From contig JAKFVT010000038.1 of the NCBI GenBank assembly GCA_021732005.1, positions 1 to 64,000 of the forward strand: a stretch of 64,000 bases of DNA, written 5' to 3'. The stretch is from Mycobacterium sp. GTDB taxonomy: Bacteria > Actinomycetota > Actinomycetes > Mycobacteriales > Mycobacteriaceae. Below the pieces are notes generated by a model, which worked only from the letters and a program-made list of their open reading frames with translations, was not told the DNA's origin and did no database searches. The position numbers and the translations under genes were made by a program. Positions 55,456 to 63,524 of this stretch are shown here, piece by piece (the first letter of the stretch is position 1; the number at the start of each line of letters is the position of its first letter).

Positions 55456-56289
55456 GTGCAACCGTTCATCGGAAGTGCCGCGGTGCGCCGCGGTGACATC
55501 ACCAGACGTGCGCTGACTCGTCAGCACAGAGCGATCTACCGCGATGTTTACCTGCATCGCGACATTGAACTGACTGCACTCCTGCGCGCACGGGCAGCGT
55601 GGCTATCGACGGGCGCGACGCTGTGCGGGCTGTCGGCCGCCGCGGCATTCGGCACCAAGTGGCTCGATCCGTCGGCGCCCGCGGAAATCGTACGAGCCAC
55701 TCGACATGCACCGCCGGGCATCGTCGTTCGCTCCTGGGACCTCGCGACCGACGAGATTTGTCTCGTCGGCAGCATGCGGGTCACGACAGCCGCGCGCACC
55801 GCGTTCGACATCGGTCGGCACCTGCCACTGTCCCGAGCCATCCCTATTCTCGATGCACTGGTCAACGCAAGTGGGGTCAAAACGCCCGCCGTGAGAGTGA
55901 TGGCGGACCGACACCCGGGCGCTCGCGGCGTGAAGCGATTGCGTTCGATCCTCGAACTTGTCGACGGCGGCGCTGAGTCGCCGCAAGAGAGCCGGCTTCG
56001 GTTGATCCTCGTCGGCGCCGGTCTGCCCCCGCCTGAGACGCAGATCGAGTTCCGCGATCTACACATTCGTGTGGATATGGGCTGGCGGGAATGGAAAGTC
56101 GCCGTCGAATACGACGGCGTTCAACATTGGACTGATCGCCGACAGCGGGCTTGGGACCTGGAACGGATCGCGCAGTTGGAAACTGCGGGTTGGGTGGTCG
56201 TGCGAGTCAGCGCCGACATGATGAAGCGGCCGAATGTCATCATCGAACGGGTCATCGCGAAGTTGCGGGCTGCTGGGTGCGCTATCTAG
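55456..56289 (+). CDS. AbiEi/DUF559-type protein (paralogue of 6863-7726)
   Basis: This 277-aa protein has the same two-part layout as its paralogue: a winged-helix-like N-terminal part with LCGLSAAAAFG, and a Vsr/DUF559-like C-terminal core with E178 (SPQESRLR), D207 (RVDMGW) and E218/D220/H224 (VEYDGVQH). GTG 55456 is chosen because the paralogue aligns from there; the ribosome site is poor, and earlier codons would lie inside the left repeat. No toxin partner is near. The gene is enclosed between two related 56-bp structured repeats, 25 bp before its start and 5 bp after its stop. Confidence 0.75.
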   Translation: MQPFIGSAAVRRGDITRRALTRQHRAIYRDVYLHRDIELTALLRARAAWLSTGATLCGLSAAAAFGTKWLDPSAPAEIVRATRHAPPGIVVRSWDLATDEICLVGSMRVTTAARTAFDIGRHLPLSRAIPILDALVNASGVKTPAVRVMADRHPGARGVKRLRSILELVDGGAESPQESRLRLILVGAGLPPPETQIEFRDLHIRVDMGWREWKVAVEYDGVQHWTDRRQRAWDLERIAQLETAGWVVVRVSADMMKRPNVIIERVIAKLRAAGCAI

Positions 56290-56294
56290 CGCCG

Positions 56295-56350
56295 AGTGTG
56301 CTTCTCCCGCACGCATTTCCGCGAATTAGCGTGCATAGGGCGCACAGTCG
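56295..56350. repeat. Structured direct repeat, right copy, of second DUF559-type cassette
   Basis: This unit has the same length, the same AGTGTGC start and CACAGTCG end, and the conserved GCGA-x-T-x-GCGTGCA centre as 55375-55430. GTGTGC...GCAC and GTGC...GCGCAC can pair as small hairpins. It lies between the DUF559-type stop and the convergent PNPOx-like gene. Confidence 0.7.
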
Positions 56351-56358
56351 GCGAGCGA

Positions 56359-56724
56359 CTACAGCGGAACGCAGTCGTCGCCGCAGCCAGATGCCGTCGC
56401 CACGCCCGGGACGGCAGGCCGATGCAGCACCGCTCGCTGCGGGACGACTCGCAGCCGGTCGCCGGCGAACTCGCCGCGGCCGTCGACGATCAAGCTGTAC
56501 CCGCCGGGCTCTCGCGGCGGCCACACCATCGTGACGTCGGGGTGCGCGAGCGCGTTGCGCCGCGTGCTGTTGCCCACCGAGCCGATGTCGAGCACACCCG
56601 CAACGAGCTGGGGGTCTACCGCGACGGTGTGCGCGCGGTGCTCGTCGCTCACGGTGATCAGATAGCCGAACGGATAGTCGGCCAGCGTGCCGGCGAGCTG
56701 ATCGAGATCCACCTTGACGCTCAT
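56359..56724 (-). CDS. Pyridoxamine 5'-phosphate oxidase-like (FMN/F420-binding split-barrel) protein
   Basis: This 121-aa protein has the split beta-barrel pattern of the PNPOx-like/F420-dependent family: LADYPFGYLITVSDEHRAH, then VGNSTRRNALAHPDVTMVWPP. Family members bind FMN, haem or F420; the cofactor cannot be settled from sequence. The C-terminus ends in a Cys pair (GCGDDCVPL), which is uncommon. ATG 56724 was chosen at the start of the domain; the upstream frame lies antisense to the SDR gene. Confidence 0.8.
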   Translation of the reverse strand: MSVKVDLDQLAGTLADYPFGYLITVSDEHRAHTVAVDPQLVAGVLDIGSVGNSTRRNALAHPDVTMVWPPREPGGYSLIVDGRGEFAGDRLRVVPQRAVLHRPAVPGVATASGCGDDCVPL

Positions 56725-56797
56725 GGGGCGACGATACTGCCGCCGATCCGCCGAAACCCGGGGAATACCGCCGCAGTGCCCTAGGGTTGCCAACCAA

Positions 56798-57622
56798 ATG
56801 CCGCTGCCTACGCCGTCGCCCACGTCCACTGCCGTCGTCACCGGCGCCTCCTCGGGCATCGGTGCAGACCTCGCTCGCGAACTCGCCGCCCGCGGGCACT
56901 GGGTCACCCTCGTCGCCCGACGCGAGGACAAGCTCAAAGAGCTCGCGGCCGAACTCGCCGACCAAGTCCGCGTCGAGGTCATCGCCTGCGACGTCGCCGA
57001 CGCCGACGCTCGCGCCGCCCTGTTCGACGAAGTCGAGCGACGCGGCCTGACCGTCGACATCCTGATCAACAACGCCGGCATCGGCGTGGTCGGCTCGGTC
57101 GCCAACGCACCGGTCGCCGACGAGATCGCTCAGGTGCGTGTCAACGTCGAAGCCGTCATCGACCTCACCTCACGCGCTGTGCAGCAGATGGTGCCGCGCG
57201 GTCGCGGCGCGATCCTCAATGTCGGTTCAACCGCAGGCTTCCAACCGTTCCCCGGCCAGGCCGGCTACGCCGCCACCAAGGCTTTCGTCCGCAGCTTCAC
57301 CGCCGGGCTGCGCGGCGAACTCGCCGGCACCGGCGTCACCGCCGCGGTTCTGCACCCCGGCCCGGTGCGCACCGAGTTCCTCGCCGCCGCCGGGATGGAC
57401 GAACGCGAATTCGCCTCCGCCTTCCCGAAGTTCATGTGGATGCCGTCGCGGACCGTCGCGAAGATCGGCATCGACGCGCTGGCCGGCGACCGCGGCGACG
57501 TCATCGCCGGCATTCAGAACGTGATCAGCACCCGCATCTTCCAGACGTTGCCGCATCGTGTGCTGCTGCCGCTGCTGAGTAAGAGCCACCCCGCGCTCAA
57601 GCGCGACAACACCCGACACTGA
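56798..57622 (+). CDS. Short-chain dehydrogenase/reductase
   Basis: This 274-aa classical SDR has TGASSGIG, NNAGIGVVG and the catalytic YAATK with upstream Ser in VGSTAG. It resembles the DltE/YqjQ-type reductases of mycobacteria. The substrate is unknown. ATG 56798 is directly before the Rossmann strand; there is no clear ribosome site, so the transcript may be nearly leaderless. It is divergent from the PNPOx-like gene with 73 bp between. Confidence 0.88.
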   Translation: MPLPTPSPTSTAVVTGASSGIGADLARELAARGHWVTLVARREDKLKELAAELADQVRVEVIACDVADADARAALFDEVERRGLTVDILINNAGIGVVGSVANAPVADEIAQVRVNVEAVIDLTSRAVQQMVPRGRGAILNVGSTAGFQPFPGQAGYAATKAFVRSFTAGLRGELAGTGVTAAVLHPGPVRTEFLAAAGMDEREFASAFPKFMWMPSRTVAKIGIDALAGDRGDVIAGIQNVISTRIFQTLPHRVLLPLLSKSHPALKRDNTRH

Positions 57623-57625
57623 CGT

Positions 57626-57643
57626 TCAGTAGTTAGCTACTGA
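57626..57643. promoter_or_regulatory. Inverted repeat TCAGTAG-TTAG-CTACTGA
   Basis: Perfect 7-bp arms with a 4-base loop start 4 bp after the SDR stop and 73 bp before the beta-propeller gene. There is no T run, so an operator is as likely as a terminator. Confidence 0.5.
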
Positions 57644-57715
57644 GTCCGCCGGGCGCTCGTGGCAACTACAGTTTGAATGCTCCTTCGGGGTGTCGGTGAG
57701 CGTTGGGGGATTGCC

Positions 57716-59641
57716 ATGAAGCGTGATCAGCGACGTCTGTGGTTGGCCGCAGGCGTGATGTCCGTCGGCGTGGGGGCTGCGGTAACCGGTGGTGCGGCGC
57801 TTGCCCATGCCGACACCACCGAGTCTTCGCCCGCCTCAGGTCCCACGAAGCCGCACGCGGCTGCCGGCGCTCCACATCCGCGCGCTGTACACCCGCCGGC
57901 TGCGCGTAGCGCCGTCTCGGCGCGCGCACCGAAACCGGATACCGGGATAACGGCTGCCTCCGTTGGGCATTCGCCGCGTATCCGCACCGCAATCGCCGGC
58001 CGAGCGGCGGTGCAGCCCTCGGCGTCTGCGGTGCCACCACCACCCCCGCTCGGGGCGATCATCCCGCGACTGTTCAACGTGTTGGTGCCGCTGATCAACA
58101 ACACCCCGATACGCGACCTGCTCAACATCGTCGATCCCCCGGGAACGCCGGGAGCCACTGTGATCCGGCTGGCCGGGACACCGTCCAGCGCGGTGTTGAG
58201 CCCCACCGGCAATCTGCTGTTCGAGCTCACCGTGCCGCCGAGTCCTCTTGGGGGCATCTTCTACGTCCCGCCCGCGTACTCCACGCTGACGGTGATCAAC
58301 ACGGCGACGAACACGGTCGTGGGAGTGCCCGTCAACGTCCGCGGCGTCCCCATCGGGGCACCGGTGATCAGCGCGGACGGTACCCGCGCCTACCAGAGCT
58401 CGTCGGTGGCGGGCGGGGTGAACACGACGTATGTGACGGTGATCGACACCGCGAGCGGCAACGTCGTCGGGAAGCCGATCCGACTGGACGGCTGGTCGGC
58501 CGGCGGCGTGGTGCTCAGCGCCGACGGCCACTACGCCTACCAGGCGACGACCGTCAGTACCGGGAGCGTCTTCACCACCGCGGTGAGCGCCATCGACACC
58601 ACAAAGGTCGCTACCGTAGGCGACCCGGTGGCGGTGCAGGGCTGGATTCGGGGGTCGATGGTGCGCAACCTCGACGCCACTCGGCTCTGTCTGGCCACCG
58701 CGGACGAGGTTGCCGTGATCGACACCTCGGACATGTCGCTCGTCGCTGCGCCGATCGCTGTCGACGGCTCCCCGAACGGCGGCGTCGTGGCGAGCCCAGA
58801 CGGCACCCGGGCTGTGGTGACCACCGACCGTGGCAGCTTTTCCGACAACACCGTCGTCGTCACACTCGTCGACCTCGCCAGCGGATCCGTGATCGGAACA
58901 CCCACGGTCATCGAGGGTTTCACCAATAGCGCCGCAGCCGGGATTCCGATATTCAGCGACGGCGGCGCGCGGCTCAATCAGATCACCGGGGCCTACGACC
59001 CGGACACCAAGACCAGCTCGACCGTCCTGACGATCATCGACAGCAGCACCGGCGACCTCGTCGGCACCCCAATCGCTCTGCCCGGCAACGACACTCGCTT
59101 CATGGCGGTACAGGTTCCCGACCCGGCGGACAGCCACCTGTTCGTCGCCTCCGGGATCACCCAGACCTACGACTCGATGGTCATCACCGTCGTCGACACC
59201 TCCGACGGCACGGTCGTCGGGACCCCGCTGGTGACCGGCTACGGCACACTGGCGTCGGCACCCGGCGCCAACAGTGTGTATGTGTCCGCGGGGTTTGGCG
59301 GGTCGACGCCTACCGGAACTGAGGTCAGTGTGGTCGACAGCAACGGCGTCACCACCGGTACCTCGAGGTGGCTGCCTGGGACACCGACAGTCCTCTTGGT
59401 GAATCACGGTGGTTCACGGGTGTATCAGCTCACCGCCGTCGGCTCGCAAACGCAGGTGACGGCACTGACGGCCGTCACGGCGATCTCGACAGGCACACAA
59501 GCGATCAGCGGCACTGTCTCCAGCGCACTGATTTCACCAGACGGCACGAAGATCTACGACACCAACAACGGATCCTCGGCGCCGTTGTCGATTGCCTTCC
59601 CGACCCGGGTCACGGTGGTGAAGACCAGTGTCCTCGGCTAG
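57716..59641 (+). CDS. Exported beta-propeller (YVTN-like repeat) protein
   Basis: This 641-aa protein has an N-terminal signal peptide (basic MKRDQRR, hydrophobic core, cleavage near AHA-DT), a Pro/Ala-rich linker up to about residue 110, and then repeated blades of about 45-55 residues of the type 'VTVIDTASGNVVGKPI ... VLSADGHYAYQ', as in surface beta-propellers. There are about eight to nine such units. It is probably secreted or cell-wall associated and may bind other surface proteins. ATG 57716 follows a GGGGGA site. I do not recognise a named orthologue. Confidence 0.82.
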   Translation: MKRDQRRLWLAAGVMSVGVGAAVTGGAALAHADTTESSPASGPTKPHAAAGAPHPRAVHPPAARSAVSARAPKPDTGITAASVGHSPRIRTAIAGRAAVQPSASAVPPPPPLGAIIPRLFNVLVPLINNTPIRDLLNIVDPPGTPGATVIRLAGTPSSAVLSPTGNLLFELTVPPSPLGGIFYVPPAYSTLTVINTATNTVVGVPVNVRGVPIGAPVISADGTRAYQSSSVAGGVNTTYVTVIDTASGNVVGKPIRLDGWSAGGVVLSADGHYAYQATTVSTGSVFTTAVSAIDTTKVATVGDPVAVQGWIRGSMVRNLDATRLCLATADEVAVIDTSDMSLVAAPIAVDGSPNGGVVASPDGTRAVVTTDRGSFSDNTVVVTLVDLASGSVIGTPTVIEGFTNSAAAGIPIFSDGGARLNQITGAYDPDTKTSSTVLTIIDSSTGDLVGTPIALPGNDTRFMAVQVPDPADSHLFVASGITQTYDSMVITVVDTSDGTVVGTPLVTGYGTLASAPGANSVYVSAGFGGSTPTGTEVSVVDSNGVTTGTSRWLPGTPTVLLVNHGGSRVYQLTAVGSQTQVTALTAVTAISTGTQAISGTVSSALISPDGTKIYDTNNGSSAPLSIAFPTRVTVVKTSVLG

Positions 59642-59651
59642 CGCTACTCGT

Positions 59652-60215
59652 TCACGACGCTGAACCCGGCCAGGGCCGCATCCAGCCTTCGACCGGCAGG
59701 TCCAGCCCGTTGCACAGCGTGCACACCGTTCGGTACCAGCCGATCGCGATCAGCAGTTCCATCCGCTGCTCGTCGTCGAGGCTCTCGCCAAGGGCAGCCC
59801 AGGTGGACGCTGACCACGATCCAGTGCTTTCCAGCTCGTCGACGGCCTCGATGAGCACCCGCTCCGCAGCACTCCATCGCGCATCGTCACCAGAACCGAC
59901 CGCCAGTGCATCGGCTTCCTCGCCGGACACCCCGGCGATCGGTCCCCAGAACGCGGCCTGCCCACCCCACTCGTAGGCGCAGTGCACCAGCCCGCAGATC
60001 CGGAGGATCGCGATGGTGCGGACGCGCGGTGGCAGCCGGGTGTCGACGTAGAGGGACTCGCCCATCTTGCGCAGCTTGCGTGCCATGTCGGGGTGCCGCT
60101 GCAGGCACCGCACCAGCAGCAACGGCTCATAGGTGCGATCGGGATGGCCCCAGCTGCCGATGTCGGCGGCGTCGGAATCACTCCACGGCTGAGCGAGCGG
60201 CGTAACCCGACTCAC
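59652..60215 (-). CDS. Carboxymuconolactone decarboxylase (AhpD-like) family protein
   Basis: This 187-aa helical protein matches the CMD/AhpD-like fold: LPPRVRTIAILRICGLVHCAYEWGGQAAF. The redox CxxC of AhpD is not present; only ICGLVHCAYEW remains, so a peroxidase function is unlikely. The GTG start overlaps the amidohydrolase stop (GTGA), showing they form one unit. Its role may be in a degradative pathway with the amidohydrolase. Confidence 0.85.
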   Translation of the reverse strand: MSRVTPLAQPWSDSDAADIGSWGHPDRTYEPLLLVRCLQRHPDMARKLRKMGESLYVDTRLPPRVRTIAILRICGLVHCAYEWGGQAAFWGPIAGVSGEEADALAVGSGDDARWSAAERVLIEAVDELESTGSWSASTWAALGESLDDEQRMELLIAIGWYRTVCTLCNGLDLPVEGWMRPWPGSAS

Positions 60216-61936
60216 AGGGCGGGTGCCGCCTGACGTCCGCGGATCAGCTTGCCCGGCAGCGCCGCCGTCGGCACCCCGTTCTGGGAGATCACCTCACCGG
60301 CGACGATCGTCGCGACGTAGCCGTCGGCGGTCTGGTCGAGCCGCCGCCCGCCCGCGGGCAGGTCGGCCTTGACCGTCGGCTGATGCAGCCGCAGCGCGTC
60401 GGCGTCGATCACATTGACGTCGGCTTTGTAGCCCACCGCCAGCCGGCCGCGGTCGGCCAGTCCGGCGATGCGGGCGGGCACCGATGTCAGCTCCTGGATC
60501 ACTCGTTGCACCGACAGCCGACCTGACGGCCTGTCCCGCACCCAGTGCGTCAGCATGTAGGTGGGAAAGCTTGCGTCACAGATCATTCCGTAATGCGCGC
60601 CGCCGTCGCCCAGACCCAGGACGACATCGTCGCGCTGGATCAGCTCGGCCACCGTGTCCAGCGAGTTGTCCCGGAAGTTGGCCAGTGTGACCAGCAGCAT
60701 GGCGTGACCGTCGTCATCGAGCAGCCGATCGTATGCCTCCTCGAGCGGGCTGATGCCGCGTGCGGCCGCCCGTGCGCCGATCGAATCCTCAGGCGAGGGT
60801 TCGTAATTCGGCGGATCGCCGAGCGGGAACATGTAGTTCCACGCCTGCGCGGCGAACATCAGCGGATGCCCGTCGCTGGCCGGCTTGTCGTTCAGGATTC
60901 GTTCGCGCACTTCGGGTTTACGCATCTCGGCGACGCGCTCGGCCAGCGGCAGATCGGCGATCTCCCGGTACGCCGGGTACATGACGAACGGGTTGCCGGA
61001 CAGGTCCAGGCCGAGAACCAGGCCGATCGGCCGCGGGAAGATCTGCCCCGTGACGTCGCCGCCGTTGGCGTTGGCCTTCTCGACCATCCGGAGTGCGTCG
61101 AGGTGGATCGGCGGACCCGCGTTGCCGATAGCGAGAGTGAAGGTCACCGGCAACCCCACGTCCGAGGCGACGTCGAACACCGCGCTGAGTGCACCCTCGT
61201 AGTCGCCGGCCATCAGATCCGGCACGAACTGCAGCAGTCCGCCGCCGGCGTCGTCGACACCCCGGGCGATCGCCTCGATCTCCTCGTATTGCGCCTCGTA
61301 ACTCGGAATCGGTTGTCCGCCAGAGGTTTTATGCAAGGTGAGCCGGGACGAGGCGAAGCCCAGCGCACCCGCGCGAATCGCTTCCTCGGCCAGCTTGCGC
61401 ATCATTGCCAGGTCCTCGGGAGTGGGCAGCTCGCGATTGACGCCACGCTCACCCATCACGTAGACCCGCAGCGGGGAGTGCGGCAGAAACGCGGCGACGT
61501 CGATGTCCCGCTGCCGCGAATCCAGTGCGTCGAGGAATTCAGGGAAGGTCTCCCAGGTCCACGGCAGTCCGTCGACCATCACGACGCCGGGGATGTCCTC
61601 GACACCGGCCATGACGTCGACGAGCGTGTCGTGGTCTTCCGGGCGGCACGGCGCGAAGCCGACGCCGCAATTGCCCATGACTGCGGTGGTCACCCCGTGA
61701 GCCGACGACGGCGTCATCCGATCCGACCAGATCGCCTGCCCGTCGTAATGGGTGTGGAGGTCGACAAACCCGGGGGTGACGAGGAGCCCGGTGGCGTCGA
61801 TCTCGCGCTCACCTTTCTCGGGGACGGTGCCCACCGCGGCGATGACGCCGTCGGACACCGCGACGTCACCGCGGTAGGGCTCGCCGCCCAGCCCGTCGAC
61901 GATCGTTCCGTTGCGGATGACCAGGTCATAGCTCAT
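60212..61936 (-). CDS. Amidohydrolase, N-acyl-D-amino-acid deacylase family
   Basis: This 574-aa metal-dependent hydrolase of the D-aminoacylase type has the first metal site LHTHYDGQ, GNCGVGFAPC with the bridging Cys, and the C-terminal GLGDGGAHYG, plus the typical N-terminal DLVIRNGTIVDG. It should cleave an N-acyl or cyclic amide; the true substrate in mycobacteria is unknown. ATG 61936 is the normal beginning. It is followed by the CMD-family gene and is divergent from the VOC gene by 41 bp. Confidence 0.9.
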   Translation of the reverse strand: MSYDLVIRNGTIVDGLGGEPYRGDVAVSDGVIAAVGTVPEKGEREIDATGLLVTPGFVDLHTHYDGQAIWSDRMTPSSAHGVTTAVMGNCGVGFAPCRPEDHDTLVDVMAGVEDIPGVVMVDGLPWTWETFPEFLDALDSRQRDIDVAAFLPHSPLRVYVMGERGVNRELPTPEDLAMMRKLAEEAIRAGALGFASSRLTLHKTSGGQPIPSYEAQYEEIEAIARGVDDAGGGLLQFVPDLMAGDYEGALSAVFDVASDVGLPVTFTLAIGNAGPPIHLDALRMVEKANANGGDVTGQIFPRPIGLVLGLDLSGNPFVMYPAYREIADLPLAERVAEMRKPEVRERILNDKPASDGHPLMFAAQAWNYMFPLGDPPNYEPSPEDSIGARAAARGISPLEEAYDRLLDDDGHAMLLVTLANFRDNSLDTVAELIQRDDVVLGLGDGGAHYGMICDASFPTYMLTHWVRDRPSGRLSVQRVIQELTSVPARIAGLADRGRLAVGYKADVNVIDADALRLHQPTVKADLPAGGRRLDQTADGYVATIVAGEVISQNGVPTAALPGKLIRGRQAAPAL

Positions 61937-61977
61937 ACCGACGACATTACGTCGCAACCCCCTGTCACGATGGAGGT

Positions 61978-62388
61978 GTGATCGATCACTTCGGAATCAA
62001 CTGCGACAACTACGCCGAATCCCAAGAGTTCTACGACAAGGTCCTGCACGTCTTGGGCTACCACCGGGTGATGGACTTCGGTGAAGCCATCGGTTACGGC
62101 ACCGACGGCAAGCCGACGTTCTGGATCGCCGACGCGTCGGCCGGCGATGCCACCGGACCGAACCGGGAGGTCCACATCGCGTTCGCGGCAAAGGACGCCG
62201 AATCGGTTCAAGCGTTCTTCCACACCGCCCTGGCGCTCGGTGTCGAACCGCTGCACGAGCCGCGACTATGGCCCGAATACCATCCCGGCTATTACGGCGC
62301 CTTTGTCCGCGACCCCGAGGGCAACAATGTCGAAGCGGTCTTCCACGGCGCACAGCCTGACGCTCAGACCCCGACGAACTCCGCGTAG
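61978..62388 (+). CDS. VOC-family (glyoxalase/dioxygenase-like) protein
   Basis: This 136-aa protein has two beta-alpha-beta-beta-beta units. The metal ligands appear as DHFGINCDN near the start, HIAFAAKD in the middle and EAVFHG at the end. It could be a glyoxalase-type isomerase or a binding protein. It begins with GTG 61978 with GGAGGT immediately before it, which is closer than usual. It is followed by the DinB gene 11 bp later. Confidence 0.85.
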   Translation: MIDHFGINCDNYAESQEFYDKVLHVLGYHRVMDFGEAIGYGTDGKPTFWIADASAGDATGPNREVHIAFAAKDAESVQAFFHTALALGVEPLHEPRLWPEYHPGYYGAFVRDPEGNNVEAVFHGAQPDAQTPTNSA

Positions 62389-62399
62389 CGTCTTCGGTT

Positions 62400-62924
62400 A
62401 TGGCCGACTCACTGTCTGACGCAGAAGCCGCCCGCGAACTGCTGCGGGACTCGTTCACCCGCATCATCGAGCACGTCCAGGACATCACCGACGATCTGAC
62501 CGAGGAACTCTCGTTCTTCCGGCCGACCTCCACGGCCAACAGCATCGCGTGGCTGGTGTGGCACAGCGCCCGGGTTCAGGATGCGCAGCTCGCCGATATC
62601 GCCGGAACCGAGCAGGTGTGGTTCAGCGGCGGATGGGTGGACCGTTTCGATCTGGACCTGCCCCGCGACGCGCACGGCTATGGCCACACCCCCGAGGAGG
62701 TCGGCAAGGTTCGGGTGCCGGCCGACCTGCTGGCCGGCTACTACCACGCCGTGCACAAGGTCACCCTGGAGTACATCGCCAGCGTCACCACCGAGGAACT
62801 CGCCCGCGTGGTCGACAAGAACTGGGATCCGCCGGTGACGGCAAGCGTCCGGTTGGTCAGCATCATCGACGACTGCGTCCAGCATCTGGGTCAGGCGGCG
62901 TACGTACGGGGCATCGCCCGCTGA
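62400..62924 (+). CDS. DinB-family protein (mycothiol-dependent enzyme superfamily)
   Basis: This 174-aa four-helix-bundle protein has the metal-binding His residues in AWLVWHSARVQD, AGYYHAVHKV and CVQHLGQAAYVRG. It is a second member of the superfamily in this window (see 19346) but only distantly similar to it. A thiol-dependent detoxification role is likely. Its stop overlaps or abuts the PAP2 gene, so the VOC, DinB and PAP2 genes look like one operon. Confidence 0.85.
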   Translation: MADSLSDAEAARELLRDSFTRIIEHVQDITDDLTEELSFFRPTSTANSIAWLVWHSARVQDAQLADIAGTEQVWFSGGWVDRFDLDLPRDAHGYGHTPEEVGKVRVPADLLAGYYHAVHKVTLEYIASVTTEELARVVDKNWDPPVTASVRLVSIIDDCVQHLGQAAYVRGIAR

Positions 62925-63457
62925 TCACCTCCGCGGTCCGCTGGTGGCCGCCGGTCGGGCTGGCCGCGATGGCGCTGCTCGGTTGGGCTGTGGGCAAGGG
63001 CTCGACCGCGGTCGACGACTGGTTCCAGCAAGCCCACGGCAGCGGGCTGGGACGACTGCTGTTCTTCACCGATCAGCGCACGATGGCGGTGATTCTGCTC
63101 GGCGTGCTGGCGTTGGCCGCCTACCGGAGGCGCTGGACGCTGGTTGCCGCGGTCGCGGTGAGTCCTGTTGCCGCCATCTGGCTTTCGCGCTTTTTCAAGG
63201 AGATGTTCGGTCGCCAGAAGCGTGACGCGGTCGCCTACCCGAGCGGCCACACCACGCTGATGGTGGTGGTGCTCGGCATGGTGCTTCTGGTGGTTGGTGC
63301 CCGGCTGTATGTCGTGGCGGTCGCCATCGTCTGGGCGCTGCTCGGGATGCTCGGGCAGGCGGTGACCTATCACTACTTCACCGACGCCGTCGGTGGGCTT
63401 CTGCTGGGCAGCGCCATCACCTGCTGCATATTTGCTGTAGTCGGTCGAAATCATTGA
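62921..63457 (+). CDS. PAP2-family membrane phosphatase (start uncertain)
   Basis: This protein of about 178 aa has five to six helices and the PAP2 motifs KEMFGRQKRD (variant of KxxxxxxRP), PSGHTT and YHYFTDAVGG (catalytic His with Asp). It should dephosphorylate a lipid or prenyl phosphate at the membrane. No ATG, GTG or TTG precedes the first helix in frame. A CTG at 62921 forms a CTGA overlap with the DinB stop and would give the full protein; the first ATG, 62969, cuts into the first helix. The start is therefore provisional. Confidence 0.8.
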   Translation: MITSAVRWWPPVGLAAMALLGWAVGKGSTAVDDWFQQAHGSGLGRLLFFTDQRTMAVILLGVLALAAYRRRWTLVAAVAVSPVAAIWLSRFFKEMFGRQKRDAVAYPSGHTTLMVVVLGMVLLVVGARLYVVAVAIVWALLGMLGQAVTYHYFTDAVGGLLLGSAITCCIFAVVGRNH

Positions 63458-63474
63458 CGGTGACGTCAGACCGT
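63457..63474. promoter_or_regulatory. Symmetrical site with TGACGTCA-like centre
   Basis: ACGGT (63457-63461) and ACCGT (63470-63474) enclose a palindromic GTGACGTCA centre upstream of the exported-protein gene. It may be an operator; the evidence is only its symmetry and place. Confidence 0.3.
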
Positions 63475-63524
63475 GCGATGCTCCCGTGACGCTAATTGCC
63501 GTGCCACCAGATTCGGGGGAATCC

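Noticed and set aside
57836..59407. Minus-strand open frame of 523 codons over the beta-propeller gene
   Set aside because: It is an antisense shadow; the plus strand has signal peptide, repeats and ribosome site.
60545..61981. Plus-strand open frame of 478 codons over the amidohydrolase
   Set aside because: It is antisense to a complete, motif-bearing hydrolase; its translation is rich in His/Arg/Asp without domain character.
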